A stretch of DNA of 64,000 nucleotides from a virus (IMGVR_UViG_3300037294_000399:1-64000); one strand, 5' to 3'; positions 22,425 to 31,815 are shown, counted from the stretch's first letter. Numbers and translations: made by a program. The notes: a model not told the origin generated them from the sequence alone.

Positions 22425-22699
22425 GTAGTTTAGAGGTGGCTCCCTTTCCCACATTTGGGATATGTAGAAAAAGAGCTGTGGCTGACCACGGGCATCTAAT
22501 TGGGTTAAATACTCAATGATACAGGGGGCGAAGTTAGACGAAAGGTTTCTAGAATCGAGGTATGGGTATTCCCTTGAGTCCCTGTTCTTCTAGTTTTTTG
22601 TTTGTTTTAGTAAAAACAAACTGGTGGACAGTCAGATTGTTAATTCCAATCGACCCAAAAAAAATGACGTTATCATTTGGTAGTGTCATTTTTTATTTG
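22425..22699 (+). other. End of tRNA array with hairpins
   Basis: No real gene. ACAGGG at 22522 can pair with CCCTGT near 22580 at tRNA-like spacing, followed by TTCTAGTTTTTTG. AATGAC/GTCATT at 22672-22690 plus T-run is a terminator-like hairpin overlapping the next promoter. Confidence 0.35.
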
Positions 22700-22707
22700 T
22701 ACCTTTG
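22700..22707 (+). promoter_or_regulatory. Bacteroidota-type promoter
   Basis: TACCTTTG with TTGG about 20 nt upstream. It fixes the next gene's start at 22727; the frame upstream to 22562 is not coding. Confidence 0.7.
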
Positions 22708-22726
22708 TAATCTAAAAATAAAAGAA

Positions 22727-23200
22727 ATGACATTAAATTATCAATTAGGATTGTATGTTGGTGAATATATAGTAGCATTGCGTTTGCCAACGTTAAGTAC
22801 TGACATGTTAAAAACTAGAACAATCATTGATGTGTCACCAGAAGAAACAGCTGAGTGGGAAGTGTTGGATGCCCAATATGGTCCAATATATATTAGCGAT
22901 AAAGACCCAGATAAAGAAGCTAAAGAAGAAGCTAGAACTAGGATTTTTTATGAAAATCGTAAATGGTATCATAAGTTAGAAGAAAAATATCTACCAGAAA
23001 CTATAAAAGTACAAGTTCCTAGAGTTGTACCAACTAACATGAAGGAATTTACCAAAGGAATTGAGGATACTTTATGGGATAGTGATTTATCACATTATAG
23101 AATTAATGAAGGTTATTTCGAGCAAACATCTAAGTGTGCATGGTGTTCTTATATTATTTTAACAAGACACATAGAAAAAATTCCAGAAAAATTTGCATAA
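22727..23200 (+). CDS. Hypothetical protein, 157 aa
   Basis: Soluble, rich in Glu/Lys, with 'CAWCSY' near the end. No domain recognised. The start is the ATG 20 nt after the promoter. A separate promoter follows, so it is not clearly part of the ABC operon. Confidence 0.7.
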   Translation: MTLNYQLGLYVGEYIVALRLPTLSTDMLKTRTIIDVSPEETAEWEVLDAQYGPIYISDKDPDKEAKEEARTRIFYENRKWYHKLEEKYLPETIKVQVPRVVPTNMKEFTKGIEDTLWDSDLSHYRINEGYFEQTSKCAWCSYIILTRHIEKIPEKFA

Positions 23201-23215
23201 TTTAAATATTATTCA

Positions 23216-23223
23216 TACCTTTG
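23216..23223 (+). promoter_or_regulatory. Promoter of membrane operon
   Basis: TACCTTTG with TTG about 22 nt upstream; next ATG at 23260. Confidence 0.7.
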
Positions 23224-23259
23224 TACTCAACAAGTAAAAAAAACTTAAAAAAATAAAAA

Positions 23260-23976
23260 ATGGGATTAAAAGATTTATTTATCGTTAGTGATGAAAAACC
23301 TATCGATAAACCAGTACAAGAACCTGTGAAACAATCTGCTCCAAGCACGACAAAGTTTCCTAGTTCTACACCTAAAACGGAAGAAACGACTTCAAATCCG
23401 TTTAGTTCATTCGGTTTTGGTAGTTCACCAACACCTACTTATCAAGCTGCAACTGTAAGCAATGAAGTATTAGCTAAAACCTTAGAAATGTATGAAGCTG
23501 GTTTTGATTCCCTTAACCAACCAGGATACGACTTCTATGAGTTTTTCAAAACTGTAATGGCTGGTGGTGCTGACAACCCAGCAATCTACGGTATGGCTTT
23601 CGGTATGGGTAGTGCAATGGATAAAACTATTACCAAAGACAAATTATTGATGCAGTCTGAATTTTATATTACTGAAATAAACAAAGTTTACAATGACTAT
23701 GTTGCTAAAGGTAATGGTAAAAGACAAGAAGTTATCAACCAAAAGAATCATGAAAACGAATCATTATTAGGTGAATTGAATTTAATGAGACAACAATTAG
23801 AACAACTTCAAGTTCAAATTTCTGACCGTGAAAACAAACTATCTGTAATTGATAGCAAATATGGTCCAATCTTAAATGAAGTTGAAACTAAAATTACCGC
23901 TAATGATTTAGCAAAACAAAAGATAGTTAGTTCTATCGAACAAGTTAAAAACGGAATTATTAATAATTTAAAATAA
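23260..23976 (+). CDS. Pro/Ser-rich coiled-coil protein of ABC operon
   Basis: 238 residues. Residues 10-65 are low-complexity and rich in Pro, Ser and Thr ('PSSTPKTEETTSNPFSSFG'); the middle is a compact helical domain, and 155-238 is a coiled coil. No signal peptide, so cytoplasmic. It begins a tight run with the membrane coiled-coil protein and the ABC transporter. Role unknown, perhaps an adaptor. Confidence 0.65.
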   Translation: MGLKDLFIVSDEKPIDKPVQEPVKQSAPSTTKFPSSTPKTEETTSNPFSSFGFGSSPTPTYQAATVSNEVLAKTLEMYEAGFDSLNQPGYDFYEFFKTVMAGGADNPAIYGMAFGMGSAMDKTITKDKLLMQSEFYITEINKVYNDYVAKGNGKRQEVINQKNHENESLLGELNLMRQQLEQLQVQISDRENKLSVIDSKYGPILNEVETKITANDLAKQKIVSSIEQVKNGIINNLK

Positions 23977-23987
23977 AAAAAAGAGAT

Positions 23988-25118
23988 ATGCAAACTCAAA
24001 CTCAAACAAGGACATCTACTTTAAATGCAAATTTATCGGAGTTGCCAATTTTAAAACACTTTAACCAAAACGAAATCTCAACCAAAGTTGATACGTTTAG
24101 AAAAGGTGAGAAAAACATGTTCTGGTTCTTTAAATTAGCTGCACTTATTGGTGTTGGTTATTTAACTTGGACATATGTGTTACCGCCAGTATTCCAAGCA
24201 ATTGGACAAATGTTAGCAATTGCGGCTACCGCAGTAATGATTGTTGCGGGTGTTATTATGGCCCCAGTAATTGTTAAAGGTATTCGTTTACTTACTAGAG
24301 CGATTCACAAATCACTTATTAAGTATGACCCATTTGCTCAGTTAGAAATTGAAAGACAAAAAATGCTTGTGAATCAAACAACATTCAGAGTTGCTAAAGG
24401 GAACATTGTTCAATTAAAACAAGAAATGGAAATTGAAGCTGATAGGTCACAAAAAGAAGCTGAAAGTGGTCAAACAAGAGTAATCGCTTTGCAAGGTAAA
24501 GCTGAGAAGTTAAAATTTTCCATGGATGAAATGATTAAATCACAAGGTGTTGCTGCTAAAGGTGAAGATGAGTATGTTAACATGGCTGCTGAATTACAAA
24601 AAGTACTTGCAGAAGCACAACGTGTTGCTAACAAATACAACCAATCAAAAAACTTCGTTCAAAAGTACGGTACTCGTGCTAATGTAATGAAAAAAATGGG
24701 TCAAAAATTAACCCTTGTTGAAACTGCGATGGATATTAAAATCCAAGACTTTGATGCAACTATTGATATGTTGAAAAAAGACTACGAGTTCGGTCAAAAA
24801 TCTAATGCTGCAACAACTGCCGCTAAGTCTGCAATGGGCTTCACAAAAGGCTGGGAGTTTGATTATGCCTTGGATGTTGTTACATCTACGATTGCTGCTG
24901 ATATCGCAATCACGGCTGGTAACTTGAAAGATATTGAAAGTATTACAAGCAACTACACGTTAGATTCTGACGAGTTGTATGCTAACTTGAATGCAGTTGC
25001 TGATAAAATTAAAATTGGTACTGATATCATTCCAGATGCTAGTCAGTATTCAAACCCAGAGTACACTTTGTCATCAAGTGACAAATTAAAATCTGGTGGA
25101 TTTGGTGACATGTTCTAA
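23988..25118 (+). CDS. Membrane coiled-coil protein of ABC operon
   Basis: 376 residues. Two transmembrane segments (about 42-64 and 68-92) follow a 40-residue soluble start. Residues 110-260 form a long coiled coil, somewhat like PspA/TelA-type proteins. The end is 'SSDKLKSGGFGDMF'. Most of the protein is cytoplasmic. It starts 11 nt after the previous gene, so the two are coupled and may form a membrane scaffold. Confidence 0.65.
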   Translation: MQTQTQTRTSTLNANLSELPILKHFNQNEISTKVDTFRKGEKNMFWFFKLAALIGVGYLTWTYVLPPVFQAIGQMLAIAATAVMIVAGVIMAPVIVKGIRLLTRAIHKSLIKYDPFAQLEIERQKMLVNQTTFRVAKGNIVQLKQEMEIEADRSQKEAESGQTRVIALQGKAEKLKFSMDEMIKSQGVAAKGEDEYVNMAAELQKVLAEAQRVANKYNQSKNFVQKYGTRANVMKKMGQKLTLVETAMDIKIQDFDATIDMLKKDYEFGQKSNAATTAAKSAMGFTKGWEFDYALDVVTSTIAADIAITAGNLKDIESITSNYTLDSDELYANLNAVADKIKIGTDIIPDASQYSNPEYTLSSSDKLKSGGFGDMF

Positions 25119-25329
25119 GAAATATTAGATAAAAAACTGTTCGAGTAGCTATTGCGTCTTATCAACCGATTGTAAAGTAGTGGACAAAATATATACGGGA
25201 TTGCTGAGCCTAAATGAGTAAGAAGGAAGTCATAAGAGTTTTAAACCGATAAGGGTAGTTTCTCCGATGGCGAAAAAAAAAAAAGAAAAAAAAAATGACA
25301 AAATGTTTGGTAGATTAAAAAAGAATATG
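25119..25329 (+). other. Non-coding gap with structured look
   Basis: No frame is convincing. The stretch 25140-25280 is less AT-rich than coding sequence around it, so a small RNA or riboregulator for the transporter is possible. Confidence 0.3.
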
Positions 25330-25337
25330 TACCTTTG
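25303..25337 (+). promoter_or_regulatory. Promoter of SBP-OmpA gene
   Basis: TTTGG near 25303 and TACCTTTG at 25330-25337. Confidence 0.7.
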
Positions 25338-25384
25338 TCATGTTAAATTAAATAAAGTAAATTTTATAAACTAAAAATAAACAA

Positions 25385-27199
25385 ATGGGAAGAATTTTAA
25401 AACAAGCTAAATTAACAACTTTAGCTGAAAGTGTAATCGTAGCGTTAGGTGTAATCTTAATCTGTGGAATCGTTTATATGGTATCTCCTGGGTTACGAGT
25501 TGAAGTTTCAAAACAATTAACTGGTCTAGAATTAAATAGTGACGAGTTAAACAATGTGACGAGTGGTGCTAAATTACCGTTACCATCTACACAACCATCT
25601 ACCGCTGTTGCGAATCAAGGACTTATTCGTATTGCAGAATATGCTTGGAATGGTAACTCTGGTATGATTGTAGCAAATGGTGGACCACGTACAACACAAG
25701 GGTCTCTTATGGAAGCTGCTGGTGTTAACCTTGAAATCGTAAGACAAGATATGGTTGGTGGGTTACGTGATATGCAAATAAAATTCGTTGAAGAATATGA
25801 TAAAGGTTTTGCTTATCCAAAATCAGACAAATCAGCTTGGGGTGTTAGTATAATGGGTGACGGTGTTCCGTTCTATATTACTACAACACAAAAAGCGTTA
25901 GATGAAAAGTTTGGTAAAAACAAATATCATGTACAAGTTATCGGTGCTTACGGATTATCTTATGGTGAGGATAAATTAATTGGTCCAAAAATTTGGAAAG
26001 AAAACCCACAATCAATGAGAGGTGCTGTAGTTTCTTCTGTAATTGGTGATGGTGACTGGGTTGTTGCGTGTAACTATGCGTTTGCTAATAAAGTACCAGT
26101 AAATCCAGACCCAACAACTTACGATGCAGATGCCTTGAATTTTTTCCCATCACAAGACGATGACTACATCAACTCAGTTAAAGAATTAATCAAATCTCAA
26201 AAAACAGGGTTTATAGTTCCTTTGAAAGAAGTTAAAGATGGTAAATTAACTGGTAAGACAGTAAATAGAAAAATTGATGGTGCAACTACTTGGACTCCTG
26301 GTGATAAGATGGCGTTTGATGCGTTGACTGGGTTTACCGATGTAGTTTCAACTAAAGAGTTCGTTAACCAAATGGCTACTACTTTAGTAGTGATTAAAGA
26401 GTGGGCTTTGCAACATGAAAAAGAAGTTGTGTCTATCTTAAAACAAACTTATACTGCAACTAATCAAATTAAGTTATATGATGAATGGGCTGTAAAAGCT
26501 TCTGAAGCCGTAGCTAAAACTTATGACTTTGAAACACCAGCTTATTGGTATAAAATGTTTAAAGGTCAAAAAGGTACTAAAGATGGTTTAGATTATAATA
26601 TTGGTGGTACACGTGTCTTCAATTATGCTGATGCTATGCAATATTACGGAATTACTGATGGTAACAACCGATACAAAGCAGTTTACAATCAAATCTCTAC
26701 TTATTTGACTGACTTGAACCCAATGGGTTTCAATGAATCAAACCCTAATGGTGTAGTAGCTTATGAAGATGCAGTTAACTTATATTTCTTAAAAAGTGTT
26801 ACCGATGTTGCGGTAGGTAAAGCTGAAAAAATTAACTACGATGGTAATAAGACTAAAGTATTAGCTAGTGGTCAATGGAACATAAACTTTGCAACTGCAA
26901 GTACGTCAATTCAAGGTTCGGATAAAGACTTAGAGGCCATATACAACTTATTAATGCAAGCTGAACAAGCCAAATTGAAAATTGTTGGTCATACCGATAA
27001 CGTAGGTGATTCTGGTTCTAATCTAACATTATCAAAAGGTCGTGCTAATTCAGTTGTTGAGTGCTTAATTAATAGAGGTATTTCTAAAAATCGTTTCCAA
27101 TTGGTTGATGGTAAAGGTGATGCTTCTCCAATTGCGACTAATGCAACTCCAGCTGGTAAAGCTAAGAACAGACGTGTGGAAATCACATTGTTAGACTAA
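25385..27199 (+). CDS. Substrate-binding protein fused to OmpA domain
   Basis: 604 residues. An uncleaved N-terminal membrane anchor (about 12-33) is followed by a periplasmic solute-binding fold of the NMT1/SsuA/TauA type (about 80-450; 'WGVSIMGDGVPFYITT', 'GDWVVACNYAF'). The C-terminal 110 residues are an OmpA domain with 'KIVGHTDNVGDSGSNLTLSKGRA' and 'NRRVEI', which binds peptidoglycan. It would tether the receptor between inner membrane and cell wall. Permease and ATPase follow. The ligand cannot be told from sequence. Confidence 0.85.
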   Translation: MGRILKQAKLTTLAESVIVALGVILICGIVYMVSPGLRVEVSKQLTGLELNSDELNNVTSGAKLPLPSTQPSTAVANQGLIRIAEYAWNGNSGMIVANGGPRTTQGSLMEAAGVNLEIVRQDMVGGLRDMQIKFVEEYDKGFAYPKSDKSAWGVSIMGDGVPFYITTTQKALDEKFGKNKYHVQVIGAYGLSYGEDKLIGPKIWKENPQSMRGAVVSSVIGDGDWVVACNYAFANKVPVNPDPTTYDADALNFFPSQDDDYINSVKELIKSQKTGFIVPLKEVKDGKLTGKTVNRKIDGATTWTPGDKMAFDALTGFTDVVSTKEFVNQMATTLVVIKEWALQHEKEVVSILKQTYTATNQIKLYDEWAVKASEAVAKTYDFETPAYWYKMFKGQKGTKDGLDYNIGGTRVFNYADAMQYYGITDGNNRYKAVYNQISTYLTDLNPMGFNESNPNGVVAYEDAVNLYFLKSVTDVAVGKAEKINYDGNKTKVLASGQWNINFATASTSIQGSDKDLEAIYNLLMQAEQAKLKIVGHTDNVGDSGSNLTLSKGRANSVVECLINRGISKNRFQLVDGKGDASPIATNATPAGKAKNRRVEITLLD

Positions 27200-27216
27200 G
27201 AATAAATATAAATTAA

Positions 27217-27250
27217 AAATCCTCAGAGAAATCTGGGGATTTTTTTTGTA
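27217..27250 (+). terminator. Rho-independent terminator
   Basis: AATCCTCAG pairs with CTGGGGATT, followed by T8. Confidence 0.85.
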
Positions 27251-27280
27251 AAAAGATTTGGAAGTTCGAATTAAATTTCG

Positions 27281-27288
27281 TACCTTTG
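27281..27288 (+). promoter_or_regulatory. Promoter of permease-ATPase pair
   Basis: TACCTTTG with TTTGG about 22 nt upstream; next ATG at 27313. Confidence 0.75.
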
Positions 27289-27312
27289 TCTTATAAATTT
27301 TAAAACAATAAA

Positions 27313-28083
27313 ATGAAAAGATTATTTAAACCGTTTGAGCGACTTAAAGGTTCTAGTACAACAACAATACTAGTTTCTTGGTTAGTTATCTTATTTGTGT
27401 TTTGGGGTGTAAATAGCTTAGGAACAACAAACATGTTCCCAACACCAAAACAAGTACTACATGGATTACAAAATTTATGGTGGGAAGGTCTCATTGTTCA
27501 TTTGGGTAGTTCAATTGCGTTGTGTGGTCAAGCAGTATTTATTTCAATAGTGATTTCATTACTATTTGCTTATACGTCAGCAATTCCATTTTTTAAACCA
27601 GTAGGTACCTTTATATCTAAGCTTAGATATTTGCCATTGACGGGTATTGCGTTTTATTTAGCTATAATAATTCAAGATGCTAGAAATCTTCAAGTATGGG
27701 TTCTTGTAGTGTTTATGACAACATTCTTAACTACTGGTCTTATGCAAATGATTAAAGATATACCAGAAGAAGAATTTGACCACGCTAGAACACTTGGGTG
27801 TAACAGATGGGAAACACTTTGGGAAGTTGTAATTAAAGGTCGTATTGACTACGTATTTGAGTTAGTAAGGCAAAACTTAGCTATTGTGTGGATGATGCTT
27901 GTAACTGTTGAATCTATTCTTGTAGCTGCTGGTGGGTTAGGGTTCCTAATTAAAAACAATGATAAGTTAGGTGATGCTGGTAAAGTAATTGCTTTGCAAA
28001 TAATCATAGTAGTGGTAGGGTTGTCTTTGGACTTCATCATCACAAAATTGAGAAAATTAATCTTTAGATATTCAAACTATTAA
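27313..28083 (+). CDS. ABC importer permease
   Basis: 256 residues with five to six transmembrane helices. The cytoplasmic EAA loop is 'EFDHARTLGCNRWETLWEVVI' minus its ends, the coupling helix that docks on the ATPase. It belongs to the binding-protein-dependent inner-membrane family (SsuC/TauC-like). The ATPase gene begins 3 nt after the stop. Together with the OmpA-anchored receptor it makes a complete importer. Confidence 0.88.
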   Translation: MKRLFKPFERLKGSSTTTILVSWLVILFVFWGVNSLGTTNMFPTPKQVLHGLQNLWWEGLIVHLGSSIALCGQAVFISIVISLLFAYTSAIPFFKPVGTFISKLRYLPLTGIAFYLAIIIQDARNLQVWVLVVFMTTFLTTGLMQMIKDIPEEEFDHARTLGCNRWETLWEVVIKGRIDYVFELVRQNLAIVWMMLVTVESILVAAGGLGFLIKNNDKLGDAGKVIALQIIIVVVGLSLDFIITKLRKLIFRYSNY

Positions 28084-28086
28084 TAT

Positions 28087-28908
28087 ATGAGTTATAAAGC
28101 AGAACAAACGTTATTATACGTTAAGGACCTAAGTGCTGGTTATGATGGGAAGATTATCCTTAAAGATATATCATTTGAGGAAAAAGACATCGTTAGAGAA
28201 GGGGTAGAATCGACAGGGCAAATAATTGCATTTATTGGTCGCTCTGGTCGTGGTAAATCTACATTGTTTAAAACACTTACTGGTTTATTAAAGCCACTAA
28301 CTGGACAAATGTTGATATCAGATATGTCAACAGATGAAATGGATGACGCTAAAAAATTGTCTGAGGGTGATATAGGTTTTGTGGACCAAAAGTATACGCT
28401 TTTCCGTCACAAAACAATCATACAGATTTGTGAATATGCGTTGCGTAAATCAACACTTACAAAAGAGGAAAAGAAAGTGCTTATCACAGAGTACTTGACT
28501 GATTGGGGTCTTGAAGAACACAAAGATAAATATTCATGTGAGTTATCTGGTGGTCAAAGACAAAGAACAGCAATCATTGAGCAAATGCTTTCGTCTAAAC
28601 GTTTTATGATTCTAGACGAACCATTTTCTGGTTTAGATGTTGGGAATATTGAGAAAGTAAAAGAGTCTTTCAATCGAATTAGCGCTACCAACGAATATAA
28701 TACGATTATTTTTTCAACACATGATTTACGTCTTGCTGCTGAATTGGCTGATAGTATTTACATCGTTGGTTTTCCAGAAGGCACTACTGATTATTCTACT
28801 ATCGTTGGTCACTACGACTTAAAAAAACTAGGATTAGCTTGGCAACCATATGGTGATGGACATACAAGGTTAGTTGAAGAAATGAAACAATTGTTATTGC
28901 ATTCATAA
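28087..28908 (+). CDS. ABC importer ATPase
   Basis: 273 residues. Walker A 'GRSGRGKS', Q-loop 'VDQKY', signature 'LSGGQRQR', Walker B 'RFMILDEP' and H-loop 'STHD' are all intact, so it should hydrolyse ATP. It pairs with the permease at 27313. No self-standing regulatory domain. Confidence 0.92.
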   Translation: MSYKAEQTLLYVKDLSAGYDGKIILKDISFEEKDIVREGVESTGQIIAFIGRSGRGKSTLFKTLTGLLKPLTGQMLISDMSTDEMDDAKKLSEGDIGFVDQKYTLFRHKTIIQICEYALRKSTLTKEEKKVLITEYLTDWGLEEHKDKYSCELSGGQRQRTAIIEQMLSSKRFMILDEPFSGLDVGNIEKVKESFNRISATNEYNTIIFSTHDLRLAAELADSIYIVGFPEGTTDYSTIVGHYDLKKLGLAWQPYGDGHTRLVEEMKQLLLHS

Positions 28909-28953
28909 TGAATAAAGAATAAAAAACCATATATTACATCTAAAAAACACATT

Positions 28954-28971
28954 GAATATATTTATAGTATG
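28954..28971 (+). promoter_or_regulatory. ATATTTAT-class motif
   Basis: GAATATATTTATAGTATG about 55 nt before a small lipoprotein gene. Confidence 0.4.
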
Positions 28972-29026
28972 TGTTAATGTTAAATTGAGTACCAAAACAT
29001 AATATTAACCTTAAACAAAGATAAAA

Positions 29027-29190
29027 TGAAAAAAATGATTCTTGTTCTTGTTGTGATAGCGTCTTTAACAGCATGTACTGGTAAAGCTAAAACACAAGAT
29101 ACTACTGCTACGGATTCGACAGCGGTAACAATTGATTCAGTTGCTACTAGTGTAGATACTACAACAGTAGATACAACTGCAACTAAATAA
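29027..29190 (+). CDS. Small Thr/Asp-rich lipoprotein
   Basis: About 54 residues. Signal peptide with lipobox 'SLTAC', then a Thr/Asp/Val-rich tail of repeated 'DTT' and 'DST' units. The exact frame near the start should be rechecked because my codon count is one base off. A hairpin GGGGCA/TGCCCC follows the stop. Confidence 0.5.
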
Positions 29191-29196
29191 TTATGA

Positions 29197-29222
29197 GTGG
29201 GGCATTAATTTGCCCCTCTTAT
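29197..29222 (+). terminator. Terminator-like hairpin
   Basis: GGGGCA pairs with TGCCCC across ATTAATT, then TCTTAT; a modest terminator. Confidence 0.5.
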
Positions 29223-29333
29223 ACTAGGAAAAATAAGACCCATCATGTGTTTAAAAGCACTAGGTCACGACTAAATATAATACTATGGACAGTGAGAGGA
29301 ACAGTAACGAGAAAAGTGATGGCGACAGTCTGC

Positions 29334-30251
29334 CTAATTTATTAAACCCTTAAATAATACATCAATATCATTAATTTTATTAAATTTAACCCTAATTAAT
29401 TTAGGGTTTTCTTTTTTATTACAATATAAGGTCTTAATTTTATCTCGTTTTTTAACCATTGATAAATTACTATTTTTATGAGTAAATACGCTTATTTCTT
29501 TAAAGTGTTGCTCTCCGTCATATTCAATGCAAATATCGTAATCTGGTAAGTAAAAGTCAAAAGGTAATGGTCTAATATCCCTACAATCTTTAAACTTATG
29601 TTGTTTAACATATTTTATGTTATGCTTATCTAACCATTGTTTAATTGTACGTTCACCTTTAGATTCATTACACATAGGACAACCATTTTTATTTGATATG
29701 TGGTCATTAGGTGTTTGTTCGAATCCACCATGTTTAGGGCAGACGATTCTCACTTTCTTATTAGTTTTTTCGTATGTTACTTTTGAGTAATCGTAAAATA
29801 AACCATGCACATTAGTGGCTTTATTAATAAAATACTCAGTTGACTTGGTTCTACCATTGGCTCTTGTTATTTGTCCACACAATTGACAACCATAACCAAA
29901 TAAATGATTTGATGCTGTTTGTTCAAATTGCCCATGTTCTGGGCATGTTATCTTAATTAGTTCATTAGATTTATTAAACGAAACTAATTTGTAACAATAT
30001 TTGTTATTATGTTTTTCATTTGCTTTAGATATAAAATCAGTTAGTGTTAATTTAGTACCACCATTACATTTTGGACAACTATGATTCCTAACATGACTAT
30101 CTGGTGTTTGTTCAAACTCACCATGATTAGGGCAAATTATTGTTACTTTATTATGTGGTCCTTCATAGGTTACTTTTGAGTAATCATACTTATCACCATG
30201 AGTATTTATAGCTCTGTCGATAAATTTTGTTTGTTTTAATTCTTGTTTCAT
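29334..30251 (-). CDS. Vsr-like (EDxHD) homing endonuclease with DUF723 repeats
   Basis: 305 residues. Three repeats of 'HGxxYDYSKVxYxxxxxKVxIxCPxHGxFEQTPxxH...CPxC' are zinc-binding DNA-recognition units. The C-terminal nuclease 'PLPFDFYLPDYDICIEYDGEQHF' is a Vsr-like PD-(D/E)xK fold. Selfish element, opposite to its neighbours. Confidence 0.88.
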   Translation of the reverse strand: MKQELKQTKFIDRAINTHGDKYDYSKVTYEGPHNKVTIICPNHGEFEQTPDSHVRNHSCPKCNGGTKLTLTDFISKANEKHNNKYCYKLVSFNKSNELIKITCPEHGQFEQTASNHLFGYGCQLCGQITRANGRTKSTEYFINKATNVHGLFYDYSKVTYEKTNKKVRIVCPKHGGFEQTPNDHISNKNGCPMCNESKGERTIKQWLDKHNIKYVKQHKFKDCRDIRPLPFDFYLPDYDICIEYDGEQHFKEISVFTHKNSNLSMVKKRDKIKTLYCNKKENPKLIRVKFNKINDIDVLFKGLIN

Positions 30252-30260
30252 ATGTTTCTG

Positions 30261-30275
30261 TATAATAAATATCTA
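30261..30275 (-). promoter_or_regulatory. ATATTTAT-class promoter of HE gene
   Basis: Minus-strand TAGATATTTATTATA, about 10 nt before the ATG. Confidence 0.6.
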
Positions 30276-30344
30276 GGTTTTCGATAAAAACCGTTTCTAA
30301 CACAAAATAGTTTCGAAATATTTGCATTTTAATTAAATTTTTAG

Positions 30345-30352
30345 TACCTTTG
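30345..30352 (+). promoter_or_regulatory. Bacteroidota-type promoter
   Basis: TACCTTTG with TTTGC about 20 nt upstream; the ATG at 30360 is only 7 nt downstream. Confidence 0.65.
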
Positions 30353-30359
30353 CTTATAA

Positions 30360-30875
30360 ATGAAAAAATTAGAAATATATAGTAAATCTCATTCAATCGA
30401 AGACTGGGAGAAAATAATAAGATTAAAATTCTACGATATACCATTCAGAACTAGAGGAGATGATATTTATAAAATTTTAGGTACTGATGATAAGGAAAAA
30501 AATATAATAAATGAAGCATCACTATTAATTTATAGTAAAGATATTGGTGTATTATCTTTTGAAGATGCTTGTAATAAATTGCAAATTTCAAATGTAATTC
30601 AAAATATTCCCAATGAGTTTGTAGCTGGATATAAGTTAAAGATTATAATCAAAGCACTTAACGAAGGTTGGGTACCAGATTGGAATAACTCTAATCAACT
30701 TAAGTATTTTAACTATTTTAATATGAAGGGTGGTTTTTCGTATTTTTATACTTATTATTACGCTACTAATACGATTGTTCCCTCGGCCCTTTTATTTAAG
30801 AACTTTGATTTAGCTCTTTACTGTGGTAAACAATTTGAATATTTATTTGAAGAATATTATAAACAAATATTATAA
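30360..30875 (+). CDS. Hypothetical protein, 171 aa
   Basis: Aromatic-rich C-terminal half ('FNYFNMKGGFSYFYTYYYAT') and 'ALNEGWVPDW' before it; this arrangement recurs in Bacteroidota phage hypotheticals, but no function is known to me. Soluble. Confidence 0.65.
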   Translation: MKKLEIYSKSHSIEDWEKIIRLKFYDIPFRTRGDDIYKILGTDDKEKNIINEASLLIYSKDIGVLSFEDACNKLQISNVIQNIPNEFVAGYKLKIIIKALNEGWVPDWNNSNQLKYFNYFNMKGGFSYFYTYYYATNTIVPSALLFKNFDLALYCGKQFEYLFEEYYKQIL

Positions 30876-30877
30876 TC

Positions 30878-30899
30878 TTTATATTTATATTAAAATAAG
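30878..30899 (+). promoter_or_regulatory. ATATTTAT-class motif
   Basis: TATATTTATATTAAAATAAG about 30 nt before the membrane protein gene. Confidence 0.4.
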
Positions 30900-30932
30900 A
30901 TAGTGTAAATTTAATTATGGATAAAAGTGATA

Positions 30933-31358
30933 ATGATAAACAGGAAGGTGATAGGTACACTATGTTTGGTTCTGGCCAGCTTTCTAAACCCGTTTGGGTT
31001 CGATATTTTGGTTTTCAAACTAACTCAGTTAACCAACGACTATTGGAGTACAATGTACGTGCTATATTTATTAGCATTCCTATCGTTCTCTTTGTCTTAC
31101 TTGTTCTTTAAAACTGGGAAACGAAAAATAGGTAACTTATCAATTACTTTGGCACTATTTTTAAATCCTTTGGGTTATGATTTGGTTGTTCACGGTATCA
31201 TGTTACTAACAAAAAGTTATTGGTTAACAATGACTATAATGTATGCGATAACAACATTATTCTTTGGGTTGTTTGCTTATTTTGAAAACATAAAATTCAT
31301 TAGTCGTGTTAAAAATATACATATAAAAATTAAAAATAAATTTAGTAAAAATGGATAA
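30933..31358 (+). CDS. Four-helix membrane protein with internal duplication
   Basis: About 141 residues from the ATG at 30933. Two similar halves: each has a helix ending 'FLNP(F/L)G(F/Y)D' and a second helix after 'YW'. That is a tandem duplication of a two-helix unit. A competing frame from the ATG at 30917 covers 64 codons and is probably not used. Function unknown. Confidence 0.6.
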   Translation: MINRKVIGTLCLVLASFLNPFGFDILVFKLTQLTNDYWSTMYVLYLLAFLSFSLSYLFFKTGKRKIGNLSITLALFLNPLGYDLVVHGIMLLTKSYWLTMTIMYAITTLFFGLFAYFENIKFISRVKNIHIKIKNKFSKNG

Positions 31359-31815
31359 ATCTTTTGATGACCTATTCAACCAATTTTTTGGTGGTAAAAG
31401 AAATAAAAAAAACTCTGATGATAAACCAACTGATTTTAATAAAGCCAAAAATGAGAATATCAAAAAAATGATTGATATGATATCTAATATGGAAGAAGTT
31501 ACTGGTTCACATATTGCTGGTCAGATTGATGATGGATTAGGTGAACCAAACCAAGTTGAATATTATGAAGAAGATGGAATGTATTTTGAAAAGAAAACAT
31601 GGAAAGTATTTGGTGGTGAAATGGTAAAAGTAATCATGTCAGATGAACCATTTAACGAATATGCGGAAGAAAATAAAGAATCTCAGTTAACATTACAAGA
31701 ACAATTAGAGGATGCTGTAAAAAATGAAAACTATGAAATGGCAGCAAAATTAATGGGTTTAATAAAAAAAGAAGAAAAAAAACAAAAAAAAATACAAAAA
31801 GACTTGCTTTTATAA
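31351..31815 (+). CDS. Acidic protein with UVR-like motif
   Basis: 154 residues. The C-terminal 'QLEDAVKNENYEMAAKLMGLI' matches the UVR helix-hairpin found in UvrB/UvrC/McsA-type proteins, a protein-interaction element. The rest is charged and low in motifs. Overlaps the previous gene by 8 nt. The next leader cassette overlaps its end. Confidence 0.6.
   Translation: MDKSFDDLFNQFFGGKRNKKNSDDKPTDFNKAKNENIKKMIDMISNMEEVTGSHIAGQIDDGLGEPNQVEYYEEDGMYFEKKTWKVFGGEMVKVIMSDEPFNEYAEENKESQLTLQEQLEDAVKNENYEMAAKLMGLIKKEEKKQKKIQKDLLL

Noticed and set aside
22562-22726. N-terminal extension of the gene at 22727
   Set aside because: The extension lies upstream of a clear promoter and across a terminator hairpin; codon use is unlike the rest.
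30917-31111. 64-codon frame starting at 30917
   Set aside because: It overlaps the duplicated four-helix membrane protein in another frame; the latter has far better protein character.
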